The notes below the pieces were generated by a model, which worked only from the letters and a program-made list of their open reading frames with translations, did not search any database and was not told the DNA's origin. Below are positions 8,243 to 15,901 of a stretch of 40,979 nucleotides of DNA, in pieces (the first letter of the stretch is position 1; every line of letters begins with the position of its first letter). This DNA is from Nitrosopumilus sp. UBA526 (GTDB taxonomy: Archaea > Thermoproteota > Nitrososphaeria > Nitrososphaerales > Nitrosopumilaceae). The DNA lies in NCBI GenBank assembly GCA_002506665.1, contig DAXZ01000058.1, forward strand, positions 1 to 40,979. Reading direction: 5' to 3'. Both the position numbers and the translations under genes were made by a program.

Positions 8243-8717
8243 GTGGGGTATCTAGCCCACATCTCGTACATCTAAAGAGGGTGAGATCTGCAAGAATTTC
8301 AGGTTTCATCTCAGCACCACATCGAGGACACGTGATTTGTTCGGGTTTTGGGTTTTTAGATCGTATGATATACTCGGACTTGGTTTCTGGAATATCAGCC
8401 GAGTTGCAGACAGGTTTGTATCTAGTCATTATTTTATAGAGTACGTGTTGTCTCTGTTCTAGACTTGACTCAAACAGCGGCAGAATTGCAAGATGCAGTG
8501 ATTTCCCAGAGCCTGAATGCTCTGCCCAACATTTGTAGCGTGAATGCTTAACAAGAAATGCCTCATCATCTGTCTTTTCACAGTCACCGACATAGATAAT
8601 ATTGAATTTGTCCCGGGCTCGCGATAAAACTAGATAGACTAGTTTTTCCATCGGAGGGCCCCATTCTTCAAAGGGGACAGGTCCTAGAAATTCGTATTGA
8701 AGAATTTGAATGCTCAA
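8232..8717 (-). CDS. Zinc-ribbon protein, possibly GIY-YIG-like N-terminus
   Basis: 161 residues from a TTG start at 8717; starting at the internal ATG (8651) would remove the conserved-looking LGPVPFEEWGPPMEK. Residues about 24-45 (KLVYLVLSRARDKFNIIYVGD) have a YLV...IIYVG spacing reminiscent of the GIY-YIG fold, but I see no secure catalytic set. The C-terminus is a clear four-cysteine ribbon (CPRCGAEMKPEI then FRCTRCGLD), suggesting nucleic-acid or protein binding. Function unassigned. Confidence 0.7.
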   Translation of the reverse strand: MSIQILQYEFLGPVPFEEWGPPMEKLVYLVLSRARDKFNIIYVGDCEKTDDEAFLVKHSRYKCWAEHSGSGKSLHLAILPLFESSLEQRQHVLYKIMTRYKPVCNSADIPETKSEYIIRSKNPKPEQITCPRCGAEMKPEILADLTLFRCTRCGLDTPLNS

Positions 8718-8838
8718 TGTTAATATTTGACATGTACTCTCTTTTCATCTTTTCCCCCACAAGGGATAGACAGGTTCTGATCGCAAAAATTCCGACTTGC
8801 AAAAAAGATTAAATTCAAGAGTTTATGATTTTCCGTAA

Positions 8839-9087
8839 ATGAAAGATCCTCACAACTATGCCAAAGTGGGTTATTCCATGATTCTAGTGGCCGGAAGTTT
8901 GACAGCAATAGGTATCATAGCACTGTTGACGGCAGATAATGTGTTGTTTGCAGACACTATTTCAAGGGACAATACTGCTCATTTTAACGAATGCAAGACC
9001 AATGATTTTCAGACAGAGGGTTGTGAGAAATACTGGGACCGAATTAACAACAAGATTTCAGGAATTTACATAGATCTCGAAGAATAG
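8839..9087 (+). CDS. Small single-membrane-segment protein, 82 aa
   Basis: ATG-started protein with one hydrophobic segment at about residues 12-36 (YSMILVAGSLTAIGIIALLT) and a short acidic tail holding two cysteines (NECKTNDFQTEGCEKYW), which could form a disulfide outside the cell. A TATA-like TTAAATTC about 26 bases upstream suggests a leaderless mRNA. Not recognised. Its stop lies one base from that of the convergent membrane protein gene. Confidence 0.65.
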   Translation: MKDPHNYAKVGYSMILVAGSLTAIGIIALLTADNVLFADTISRDNTAHFNECKTNDFQTEGCEKYWDRINNKISGIYIDLEE

Positions 9088-9088
9088 A

Positions 9089-9775
9089 TCATGATTCATT
9101 GGCAAAGTCTTCTAGTATGTTTTGATTTTTAGTTAGACGGTTCATGGCAAAAAAGGCACCACCTACAATTCCTGCCTGATAAAAGGTGTATAGAAAGACG
9201 CCTGACGATGTTGGATCAGATTTTGTGAAACTCAGTGCAAGCATTGTAAAAAAGACAAACGTTCCAACAAAGGTCACCACTCTGTTTAAGAATCCGGCAT
9301 TCATTCCAACAATTCGCCTGGTGGCACTAGCCATCAGTCCGATACTTGTAATTATGAGAAAAGTGGCACCGCCGTTTGCAACAATAAAGTGGTTTGCCCA
9401 GTCTAGCAGTCCGTCTTCCAAGATTGCCATGGAAGGCATTATACTGCCGCCGTTGATGGCAAAATTTACAGAGCTAAACATACCACCTATGACAAAAAAG
9501 AACAAGAATATTTTTATGATGGATCTTTTTATCGGACTGCGAACTTCGGATGGTTTTACGGCACGTTCAGTAATTCTAAAACCATAGAGAAATCCTATGG
9601 CCATTGCAGGTAGAAACATGAGATTAATTAAAAGTGGAGATTCCTTGTTGAAAGATTCAATTTGGGGATGAAAGATCAGAAATAGTATGATTGCAAGTGA
9701 GGCAGAGATTATAAACAATACTAGTCCCACATGGCTGTGAACGCCTGATTCCCGACACTCGTTCCAATTGGACAT
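9089..9775 (-). CDS. Six-membrane-segment hypothetical protein
   Basis: 228 residues with about six membrane helices (roughly 15-35, 48-66, 87-106, 128-150, 167-184, 192-211). The N-terminus (MSNWNECRESGVHSH) holds Cys and His that could bind metal or heme, but no known motif is matched. Helix 4 contains NHFIVANGGATFL. Function unknown. The divergent gene at 9882 also encodes a small membrane protein; both promoters lie in the gap 9776-9881. Confidence 0.75.
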   Translation of the reverse strand: MSNWNECRESGVHSHVGLVLFIISASLAIILFLIFHPQIESFNKESPLLINLMFLPAMAIGFLYGFRITERAVKPSEVRSPIKRSIIKIFLFFFVIGGMFSSVNFAINGGSIMPSMAILEDGLLDWANHFIVANGGATFLIITSIGLMASATRRIVGMNAGFLNRVVTFVGTFVFFTMLALSFTKSDPTSSGVFLYTFYQAGIVGGAFFAMNRLTKNQNILEDFANES

Positions 9776-9881
9776 TTTATAATCTCAAAAGAAAGCAATT
9801 AAAGACAAAATCCAAAAATCATTTGGTCAAATTATCAATTCTGTTTACCCTTTTTTAGTGAGATGTAGAAGAGATTTCGTG

Positions 9882-10085
9882 ATGGGCAAGACTCTGGCAG
9901 TCATGGGAATAATTATCGTTATATTTGGGACAGTCTTTTACCTGCAAGGACAGTCCGTGTTAGGTCCCGAGTCGTCATTTATGTATTCAAATCCAAGCTG
10001 GATAACCCATGGAATCTATATCATTATTGTTGGAATTATTATTTTCAGCATAGGAGTAATCAAGAGATATCTCCACCCAAAATGA
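9882..10085 (+). CDS. Small two-membrane-segment protein, 67 aa
   Basis: From ATG 9882 (MGKTLAVMGIIIVIFGT) this encodes 67 residues with two hydrophobic helices (about 5-21 and 39-59) and a basic tail (KRYLHPK). A GTG at 9858 would add eight unlikely residues. It resembles many short archaeal membrane proteins but I cannot name it. A 67-base gap follows before the convergent truD stop. Confidence 0.6.
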   Translation: MGKTLAVMGIIIVIFGTVFYLQGQSVLGPESSFMYSNPSWITHGIYIIIVGIIIFSIGVIKRYLHPK

Positions 10086-10152
10086 TTGAATTGCTTTTCA
10101 TTGACTGTAAAATTTTTGCCAAGCTTGACTGTATTTCACAATAACACATGTC

Positions 10153-11349
10153 TCAGAAACCAGCAGATAGGGGGTCTCTGGGTTTCATTATTTCTCGTAG
10201 CACAATAGTTGCAAAAGATCCTCTAGACAGGGAAAATTCCACCACATCGCCTTGTACAAAACAGTCTGTACAGCAGATTGCGGCCTGCCTAAAGCCCCCC
10301 TCACTGCTGACTTCTTGCATCTCTTTGATGAAAAAGTCTTTGGGGGAGATCTCCTCTTGTTGTAATATCTGAGAGATCTGAATATCAAATCTTGTTTTCT
10401 TGTAGTAGGAATAGCCAACAAAAGGCAACGCTAGATTCTGAATTACCCCCTTGACATGTCTTTTAATTATTCCATGATTATTAAAACAGACATCGCAGGG
10501 CTGCGCCTCAAACAGATTTTCACCGTCTAAAAATGCAGAGCTTAGGGACTGATTAAAGATAAAAGATTGGTAAGCCGCGATGTAAAAACGTCGTAGTGAG
10601 ACAGGAATTGCGCGTATTGCACGGATTGCATCCCCATGCTCAATCATCTCTTTTAGAACAGTTCTTTCAGTGTCCATCGAGTATGGAACCATGTTGAGAT
10701 ATTGTTTATGGTTTGCCGGGTCTGCGAGTTTTTCTCGAATTTCAGTATTTTCTTTAGAATCATAAGGCGAGGTAAATGACAAGATAAGATCAACTGCTTT
10801 GTTAAAATCCCTTTCTAGTATTGCTTTGCCAACAAGATGAGTGACAGGTCTTTTTGAGCCAAAGCGCTGATAGCCATAAAAATTGAGAATTTTGTCATAT
10901 TCAACAAATGATTCTAGGCCATTTTGACACTCTGAGATCTTTAACTTGAAGTGATTGCCTATCATGTCTTTTTTTGATAGTGGTTTTTTGACAAACCCAA
11001 TTTTTTCAAGGGAATATTTCTCGCTTGAAAATTTGTCTATCGACTTTCTGCGGCTCTCAGAGCAGACAAACTGTTCTGTGACTGCCGATGCATCCTTTAG
11101 TCCCAGAGACTTTAGGCGTAGGCCTTTTTTTCTAAAGATTCCAGAGAGTGCATGATTGGTATCAATTTTTCTTTTTTTTAGTTTGTATACGGCATATCCG
11201 TTTTTCTGATTAACAGAGTCCTGTGCAGTCTGAGAGATTAGTTCAGTTACCTCAAAGTCCTCAAGACAGGCTCTGATCTTTCCGCCTATCCCGGCAAATT
11301 TTGTACTATATACAGAGATACCAATCTCAGAATCGATCTTTGGTATCAC
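10153..11349 (-). CDS. truD: tRNA pseudouridine(13) synthase TruD
   Basis: A 398-residue protein with the hallmarks of TruD, which converts U13 of certain tRNAs to pseudouridine. The N-terminal motif is KIRACLEDFEVTEL, the catalytic aspartate lies in GLKDASAVTEQ, and the conserved NFYGYQRFGS and RRFYIAAYQSFIFNQ blocks follow. Length fits archaeal members, which carry an extra TRUD-insertion domain. ATG 11349 overlaps the stop of the upstream propeller gene by four bases, so the two are read from one transcript although their functions seem unrelated. Confidence 0.95.
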   Translation of the reverse strand: MIPKIDSEIGISVYSTKFAGIGGKIRACLEDFEVTELISQTAQDSVNQKNGYAVYKLKKRKIDTNHALSGIFRKKGLRLKSLGLKDASAVTEQFVCSESRRKSIDKFSSEKYSLEKIGFVKKPLSKKDMIGNHFKLKISECQNGLESFVEYDKILNFYGYQRFGSKRPVTHLVGKAILERDFNKAVDLILSFTSPYDSKENTEIREKLADPANHKQYLNMVPYSMDTERTVLKEMIEHGDAIRAIRAIPVSLRRFYIAAYQSFIFNQSLSSAFLDGENLFEAQPCDVCFNNHGIIKRHVKGVIQNLALPFVGYSYYKKTRFDIQISQILQQEEISPKDFFIKEMQEVSSEGGFRQAAICCTDCFVQGDVVEFSLSRGSFATIVLREIMKPRDPLSAGF

Positions 11350-12914
11350 TGTACTGTCACTGTAACATATTTGCTAATTGTCACATCAGACAGTTGTGCA
11401 CCAAGTAAAACCTTGTATGTACCAGGGGGTGCATCTTCTGAGGCAGTTATGGTTACAGAGACAGGACTGTCGAATCCAAAGATTTCAGAACGTTCAACTT
11501 TCAAAAAGTCATTAGCAGTAGACAAGACCAGAGAGTAGGGCGGCAGAACATTTTGAGAAGATATGGCATAGTCAAAGTCTACCATAGTTCCAGGTGCAAG
11601 TTTTAGGGAATCTGATTCGAGTTGAATTTCAACTGGTAATGGTACTGAGGTGTCAACTACACCGATGTTGTTTTCAACCCATTCTGTAAACCAGATTTTG
11701 TCACCATATATGGTAAAATCAAATACTTGGGCAATGCCACAGTCATCCAATACAGCAGTTCCAGAGTCACAATCACTCCAGGTGGGATTCTTTGAGGGTA
11801 CATGATATTCCACAAGTGATTGAGACTCGGTGTCAAGTACAGATATGTTGTTGGCAATTTGTTCATTAAAGATGATTCTGCCCCGGTCATCAGATTCAAT
11901 CCAGTAGGGTCCAGAGACGGGAGATTTGATAAGACCCGTCTGATTTCCATACGAACTAAGTGGCGGGTCTGATGTCACATACTGAGTAAATTCCTGGGAT
12001 ATAGGATCAAAATTAAATAATGATGATGAGGAGGTGTCTGCCAGCCATACAGAACCGTCATCCCCGACAACTGCGCCGTTTGGTGTAAGCAGTGCTACAG
12101 GCAGTTCGTATAATTCAAAATAGTCAAGCACCGGAAGTAACTCGTCATCTAAATCGGCAGTAGATGCAACATATTCATTTTGATCAAACTTTATCAAAAC
12201 GCCGCCCTGCAGATACAGCCAGGTTGTAAACCAGACATTGTCGTTTGCATCTACTGCAAAATCAGCAGTTACAGAACCGTTCCTAGGAGACGGGACACTA
12301 AGATAGTTTATGTCCCCGTCAGATAAATTTGCATCCAAGAATGTAATCTTGTTTCCAGTAAAATCATTAACTATAATATTAGAGCCTTCAACGGACAGTT
12401 TTTGTGGCAAAGCATTCCCTTCGGAAGGATATGGCAATCGGTCATAACTCCCATCAAGTGTTGAGAATCTCCAGATGGAATCATAAACCTCATCAGTAAA
12501 CCACACAGAACCGTCTGGAGCATAGTCAATTCCCCACATCATAGAACGGGCATCGGGTGGCCATTGTGGGTTATCATATTCAGTAAATTCTTCCATGACA
12601 GGATCAAATTTTGCTACTTTGCCAGTATTAGTTTCTGTAAACCAGACATTTCCGTCATAATCAGCTACAATCCCCAACGGGTTTGTACACAATGTTGGGA
12701 TTGAAAATTCCTGAATATAGTCTGTAGATTTAGCATCACTTGAACCGCAATATCGGGGACGTTCCTCATCAGAAAAGTTATCTGCCGGAGTGCCAGTTAT
12801 TGTGACTGTGGGAGAATCAGTATTAGGATCAATCCCAGGCAGCACAAACAGCACGGTTGAGGAGAGCAGGATAAATCCAAAAAATATAGTCACTAGGACT
12901 CCTTTTGTATTCAC
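11346..12914 (-). CDS. Secreted or anchored beta-propeller protein, virginiamycin B lyase-like (Vgb/NHL)
   Basis: 522 residues with an N-terminal hydrophobic signal or anchor (VLVTIFFGFILLSSTVLFVL). Blade repeats carry a characteristic W-F-T motif: GNVWFTETNTGKVAKFDP, GSVWFTDEVYDSIWRF, DNVWFTTWLYLQGG, GSVWLADTSSSSLFNFDP, DKIWFTEWVENNIGVVD, making a six- or seven-bladed propeller. After about residue 425 a beta-rich Ig-like domain ends the protein. True streptogramin lyases are cytosolic, so an antibiotic-lyase role should not be assumed; surface binding is more likely. It overlaps truD by four bases. Confidence 0.85.
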   Translation of the reverse strand: MNTKGVLVTIFFGFILLSSTVLFVLPGIDPNTDSPTVTITGTPADNFSDEERPRYCGSSDAKSTDYIQEFSIPTLCTNPLGIVADYDGNVWFTETNTGKVAKFDPVMEEFTEYDNPQWPPDARSMMWGIDYAPDGSVWFTDEVYDSIWRFSTLDGSYDRLPYPSEGNALPQKLSVEGSNIIVNDFTGNKITFLDANLSDGDINYLSVPSPRNGSVTADFAVDANDNVWFTTWLYLQGGVLIKFDQNEYVASTADLDDELLPVLDYFELYELPVALLTPNGAVVGDDGSVWLADTSSSSLFNFDPISQEFTQYVTSDPPLSSYGNQTGLIKSPVSGPYWIESDDRGRIIFNEQIANNISVLDTESQSLVEYHVPSKNPTWSDCDSGTAVLDDCGIAQVFDFTIYGDKIWFTEWVENNIGVVDTSVPLPVEIQLESDSLKLAPGTMVDFDYAISSQNVLPPYSLVLSTANDFLKVERSEIFGFDSPVSVTITASEDAPPGTYKVLLGAQLSDVTISKYVTVTVQ

Positions 12915-12959
12915 ATTACAAAAAATAACAGACCTCGTTATATTCTATTCCAAGATAGA

Positions 12960-13313
12960 TTATAGTAATTTAAGGCCGCCAGTAATCTTGTCAATCATAG
13001 CCCCCGGAGCAGGCCCAATCGAGATACATGTAGTGGTGCCAGGTGCCAGTTGAGTATGACCGGCATCAGAGACCTCAGACCAGGGAAGATTCAGATCAAT
13101 TGCATGCCTCTTTATTTCGTCCAACTCTTTTATTCCTGAAACCTTGACTACAATTTTTTTTTGTTCTTTAAACCACACATTATACCACTCTGGAGAGGAT
13201 TTTCGGACATGTTCTGCTCCAAGAACACAGGCATGACCCACCTGTGCGGCAATCTTTCCTCTTCCCATCCCGAGATCAGTTCGGACAGCTATCACCTGTT
13301 TTATATCATTCAT
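12960..13313 (-). CDS. pth2: Peptidyl-tRNA hydrolase, Pth2 family
   Basis: 117 residues matching the archaeal/eukaryotic Pth2 family in length and order: KQVIAVRTDLGMGRGKIAAQ, then VGHACVLGAE, KKIVVKVSGIKEL, SEVSDAGHTQLAPGT and CISIGPAP near the C-terminus. It frees tRNA from peptidyl-tRNA released by stalled ribosomes. It is followed on the same strand, after 45 bases, by the propeller gene and truD; a shared transcript is possible. Confidence 0.95.
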   Translation of the reverse strand: MNDIKQVIAVRTDLGMGRGKIAAQVGHACVLGAEHVRKSSPEWYNVWFKEQKKIVVKVSGIKELDEIKRHAIDLNLPWSEVSDAGHTQLAPGTTTCISIGPAPGAMIDKITGGLKLL

Positions 13314-13471
13314 ACTATTGTCAAAAATGAGCTTTATGAAAAACTTTTGATTTATGATACTGTGAAGTTATCGGGACCTAGTCATACCTGAAATATGGAT
13401 CATCCCAAATCCATCGATACCAACTTTGTTGCATAATTCATTAAATCGTACCAAAACCAACGATATGAATA
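13314..13471. other. Intergenic, no gene seen
   Basis: AT-rich DNA upstream of pth2. It holds a short ATGGAT/ATCCAT hairpin (about 13395-13414) and otherwise no feature I can support. Confidence 0.5.
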
Positions 13472-13741
13472 ATGCTAGGAGGCATTACAGTCATGATGTG
13501 GGTACAATATCGTCAATTTTGTCCAAATATTATGTAGAACTTGGAATTATGCAACAGACTAACGTATTGGGGTTACATATTAATGACATTTGTAGTAGTG
13601 TTCTCGGGACTTTTTCCAAATATTTTTTGGGTGGATGTTTGGATTCAAGTGGTATTGATTATGAGTGTTATGGGTCATAATATAGTTCGTGTTCTTAAAC
13701 CATTATCAGGATCAAGAATGTTAGATAATACAGAATTTTAA
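13472..13741 (+). pseudogene. Possible degraded small membrane protein ORF with in-frame stop
   Basis: Within 13314-13773, which otherwise lacks genes, one plus frame reads MLGGITVMMWVQYRQF, hits TAG at 13535-13537, then continues NLELCNRLTYWG and a hydrophobic stretch (ILMTFVVVFSGLFPNIFW) to TAA at 13739-13741. The downstream part could start at TTG 13541 as a 66-residue protein with two membrane helices. An overlapping frame (13426-13680) looks less protein-like. This is a weak call: an old gene, a tiny real protein, or no gene. Confidence 0.25.
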
Positions 13742-13773
13742 AATTTCTTATCTGTTTTACAAGTTAGATGTTG

Positions 13774-13956
13774 TCATTTTTTAGCGGCTGTAACTACTAT
13801 GTTCTTTCCGAGTTTGAATAATAACGAGTCAGGATTATTCAATGATTCAGCGATTGGTTTTGGAATACGGCAAATCAAACTTTCTGAACCGTCACGGTTC
13901 TTGCTTTTGTTTAGAGATACAACAAACTCTTTTGCATCTTTCTTCCAACGTGTCAT
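13774..13956 (-). CDS. Small AbrB-like protein, 60 aa
   Basis: A basic 60-residue protein (MTRWKKDAKEFVVSLNK...). The segment ESLICRIPKPIAESLNNPD followed by LFKLGKNIVVTAAKK has the strand, RIPKxIxExL and strand pattern of swapped-hairpin AbrB/MazE-type DNA-binding domains, so a small transcription factor is plausible. Assignment is from pattern only. The divergent tRNA gene starts about 90 bases away and the intervening AT-rich DNA holds both promoters. Confidence 0.6.
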   Translation of the reverse strand: MTRWKKDAKEFVVSLNKSKNRDGSESLICRIPKPIAESLNNPDSLLFKLGKNIVVTAAKK

Positions 13957-14018
13957 GTACTTACGGTAAACAAATAGTTATTTATATTCTACTAATAACT
14001 GCACAGTTAAGTAAAGGT

Positions 14019-14025
14019 TATATAA
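14019..14025 (+). promoter_or_regulatory. TATA box of the tRNA gene
   Basis: TATATAA-like sequence (GGTTATATAACC, itself a palindrome) centred about 27-30 bases before the mature tRNA 5' end. This is the right spacing for direct transcription of the tRNA. Confidence 0.6.
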
Positions 14026-14048
14026 CCATACTGTTAATACCATTACGT

Positions 14049-14135
14049 GGTGAGTTCATCTAGCCGGGCAGGATGTCGCCCTGAAACGGCGTTTGTCTGT
14101 AGCGGACATCGTGGGTTCAAATCCCACACTCACCG
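14049..14135 (+). tRNA. tRNA gene with long variable arm; anticodon loop reads GAA, isotype uncertain
   Basis: The acceptor GGTGAGT (14049-14055) pairs fully with ACTCACC (14128-14134), followed by G73; CCA is not encoded. The D-stem ATCT/GGAT encloses AGCCGGGCA. The T-arm is GTGGG-TTCAAAT-CCCAC. The anticodon arm fits best as CGCC-CTGAAAC-GGCG, giving anticodon GAA (Phe) with a T-T mismatch at 27-43. An 18-base region with a TGTC/GACA stem then forms a class II variable arm, which with G73 is typical of archaeal tRNA-Ser, not Phe. A non-canonical 13-base intron in a class I tRNA is the other reading. TATA box and T-rich end suggest it is expressed. Confidence 0.8.
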
Positions 14136-14162
14136 TTTCTTTTAGTTTTATTTAATTTTTTT
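14136..14162 (+). terminator. T-rich terminator after the tRNA
   Basis: The stretch after the tRNA is almost all T on the sense strand (runs of 3, 4, 4, 3 and 7 T), the usual archaeal intrinsic termination signal. Confidence 0.6.
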
Positions 14163-14232
14163 GGGTGATCTAGTTTGTTGCACAATTCCCATGATCTTTT
14201 GAGTTAAATAATTGCCAGAGAGACAGAAAGTC

Positions 14233-15369
14233 ATGAGTTTTGATGTTGTGGTGGCAGGAGGAAGTGTAGCCGGACTCTTGTGTGCCAGAGAGATTGCCTC
14301 AAAAGGCTTTAGAGTGCTAGTCATTGAAGAAGATTACGAGATAGGAACACCAGAGCACTGCGGGGGCCTAGTAAGTGTGTCAGGACTAGAGGAGCTCGGG
14401 GTATTACCACATAGAGAAACTTTGGAGCACGCTATCGAGTCAGCTGAGATCATGTCACCTGACGGGCAAAGTTTTACAGTTAATTCAAAGAGACAGGGGG
14501 TAGTTGAGATTAGCAGGAGAGAGTTGGACAAGCAGATAGCTTTTCAAGCCCAGAGAGCCGGGGCAGTCATCAGGGTCAAAACCAGTTTTCAAGAGATTAC
14601 AGATACCGGCATTAGAACCAGTGAGGAGAGAATTGATTGCAAGATTTTTGTAGATGCGCGCGGGGTTTCATCGTTAATTCACAAGGACAGGACTGGCATC
14701 TTATCATCGGCACAGTTTGAAGTCTATGCAGATTGGATTAAGAGAGGAGAGGTAAAAGTAATCTTTGATCAAGAGAGATATCCGGAATTCTTTGCGTGGA
14801 TTATTCCGTCAGGTGAGGGCAGAGGCAAGGTGGGGGTTGCAGGAAGAGGAATCAAGGTATCTGAGACATTAGAAAGCATGCTCAAAGAGAGAGGCGAGTT
14901 CTCAACGATAAGGAAGATCTTTGCACCGATTTGGATCAAAGGTCCCATCAAAAACTTTGTGGAAGACAAGACCGTAATAGTTGGGGATGCCGCAGGACAG
15001 GCAAAGCCTACAACGGCAGGCGGAATCTTTACTAGCGGAATGGGTGGGATATATGCAGGACAGGCAATATCAGAATTTCTAAGTACTGGCAACAAAGAGT
15101 GCCTTGACCAATATCAGATAAGATGGACTGCAAGGTTTGGAGACGAGTTTAAAAAACAATTGTTGGCAAGAAAGATTTTAGGGCGGATAGACAACAATAC
15201 AATCAACAAATTATTCGAGTCAATTACACCTGAGATTATAAATGAGATCTCAGAGAGAGATGATTTTGATTTTCATACGGGATCAATTATAAAATTACTT
15301 GGGCTAAAAAATTCCGTCAAGACAGCACAGACCCTGATTGGCGGCGAGATTAGAAAATTGCTGGGCTAA
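14233..15369 (+). CDS. Geranylgeranyl reductase family FAD-dependent oxidoreductase
   Basis: 378 residues from ATG 14233, preferred over TTG 14212 because a TATA-like GTTAAATAA lies about 26 bases before it. The FAD-binding motif is at the N-terminus (VVVAGGSVAGLLCAREIA), followed by EHCGGLVSVSGLEELGVL. A family-type Y-P-x-x-F-A-W-I-I-P block and a second FAD motif VIVGDAAGQAKPTTAGGI are present. Family members saturate the geranylgeranyl chains of archaeal ether lipids, or of prenyl quinones. Which substrate is used here cannot be told. It stands alone ahead of the translation operon. Confidence 0.9.
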   Translation: MSFDVVVAGGSVAGLLCAREIASKGFRVLVIEEDYEIGTPEHCGGLVSVSGLEELGVLPHRETLEHAIESAEIMSPDGQSFTVNSKRQGVVEISRRELDKQIAFQAQRAGAVIRVKTSFQEITDTGIRTSEERIDCKIFVDARGVSSLIHKDRTGILSSAQFEVYADWIKRGEVKVIFDQERYPEFFAWIIPSGEGRGKVGVAGRGIKVSETLESMLKERGEFSTIRKIFAPIWIKGPIKNFVEDKTVIVGDAAGQAKPTTAGGIFTSGMGGIYAGQAISEFLSTGNKECLDQYQIRWTARFGDEFKKQLLARKILGRIDNNTINKLFESITPEIINEISERDDFDFHTGSIIKLLGLKNSVKTAQTLIGGEIRKLLG

Positions 15370-15422
15370 AAGACATTTGATTTCTAAGGAAGGTATAAAT
15401 GATGTTTTCAAAAGATCGAGGC

Positions 15423-15602
15423 ATGTCCTCTACTATTTCACTACCGACATGCAGTTGTTGCCTTAGACATATTATGCCAAATGATAAATGTGTAAAATTC
15501 AATTGTCCTGATTGTGGCGTAGATCTAATTTGGAGATGTCAGAGTTGCAGAGAAGCCGCACGAATCTATACTTGTTCCTCATGTAACTTTGAAGGACCAT
15601 AA
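15423..15602 (+). CDS. Zn-ribbon RNA-binding protein, translation-associated
   Basis: A compact 59-residue protein with eight cysteines in CxxC pairs: PTCSCCLRHIM, FNCPDCGVDL, WRCQSCREA, YTCSSCNF. This matches the archaeal small zinc-ribbon family commonly found next to aEF-1beta. ATG 15423 is chosen since TATAAAT lies 27 bases upstream, implying a leaderless transcript; ATGs at 15399 and 15402 with a GGAAGGT before them are alternatives. The aEF-1beta gene follows after nine bases. Confidence 0.85.
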   Translation: MSSTISLPTCSCCLRHIMPNDKCVKFNCPDCGVDLIWRCQSCREAARIYTCSSCNFEGP

Positions 15603-15611
15603 GATAGAGAG

Positions 15612-15893
15612 ATGACTCAGTTACTATTAATCACTAAAATTCTTCCAAGCGGAACAGACGTAGATCTTGACAAGCTTGCAGAGTCCATCAAGGCCGCACT
15701 AAAAGAAGGAATTACAATGAAACGGCATGCAAGAGAGCCACTAGCGTTTGGTTTAGAGTACATAAAGGCAGAATTCATAGTTGATGACAAGGAAGGACAG
15801 ATGGATGCCCTAGAAGAGTCCGTCAGGTCAGTTGACGGTGTGAGTGAATTTGAGGTACTCAACATGAGTCGGATGTCAGTTGACATGAAATAG
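15612..15893 (+). CDS. ef1b: Elongation factor 1-beta (aEF-1B)
   Basis: 93 residues with the ferredoxin-like fold pattern of archaeal EF-1beta, the GDP/GTP exchange factor for aEF-1alpha: LLLITKILPSGTDVDLDKL, GLEYIKAEFIVDDKEG, MDALEESVRSVDGVSEFEV. Length is typical (about 90). It sits between the Zn-ribbon protein and Cdc48 on one strand with gaps under 10 bases, so these genes form an operon. Confidence 0.93.
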   Translation: MTQLLLITKILPSGTDVDLDKLAESIKAALKEGITMKRHAREPLAFGLEYIKAEFIVDDKEGQMDALEESVRSVDGVSEFEVLNMSRMSVDMK

Positions 15894-15901
15894 GTGGTTT
15901 T

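Noticed and set aside
11346..12914. Streptogramin lyase (antibiotic resistance) function
   Set aside because: Similarity is to the repeat pattern of the propeller only; the protein is exported and has an extra C-terminal domain, so the resistance role is not supported.
13395..13414. Short hairpin ATGGAT/ATCCAT
   Set aside because: Six-base stem without a T-run; expected by chance in a region of this size.
13426..13680. 84-codon plus frame overlapping the hydrophobic ORF
   Set aside because: Composition is unlike a folded protein and it has no promoter or conserved motif; the overlapping frame is somewhat better.
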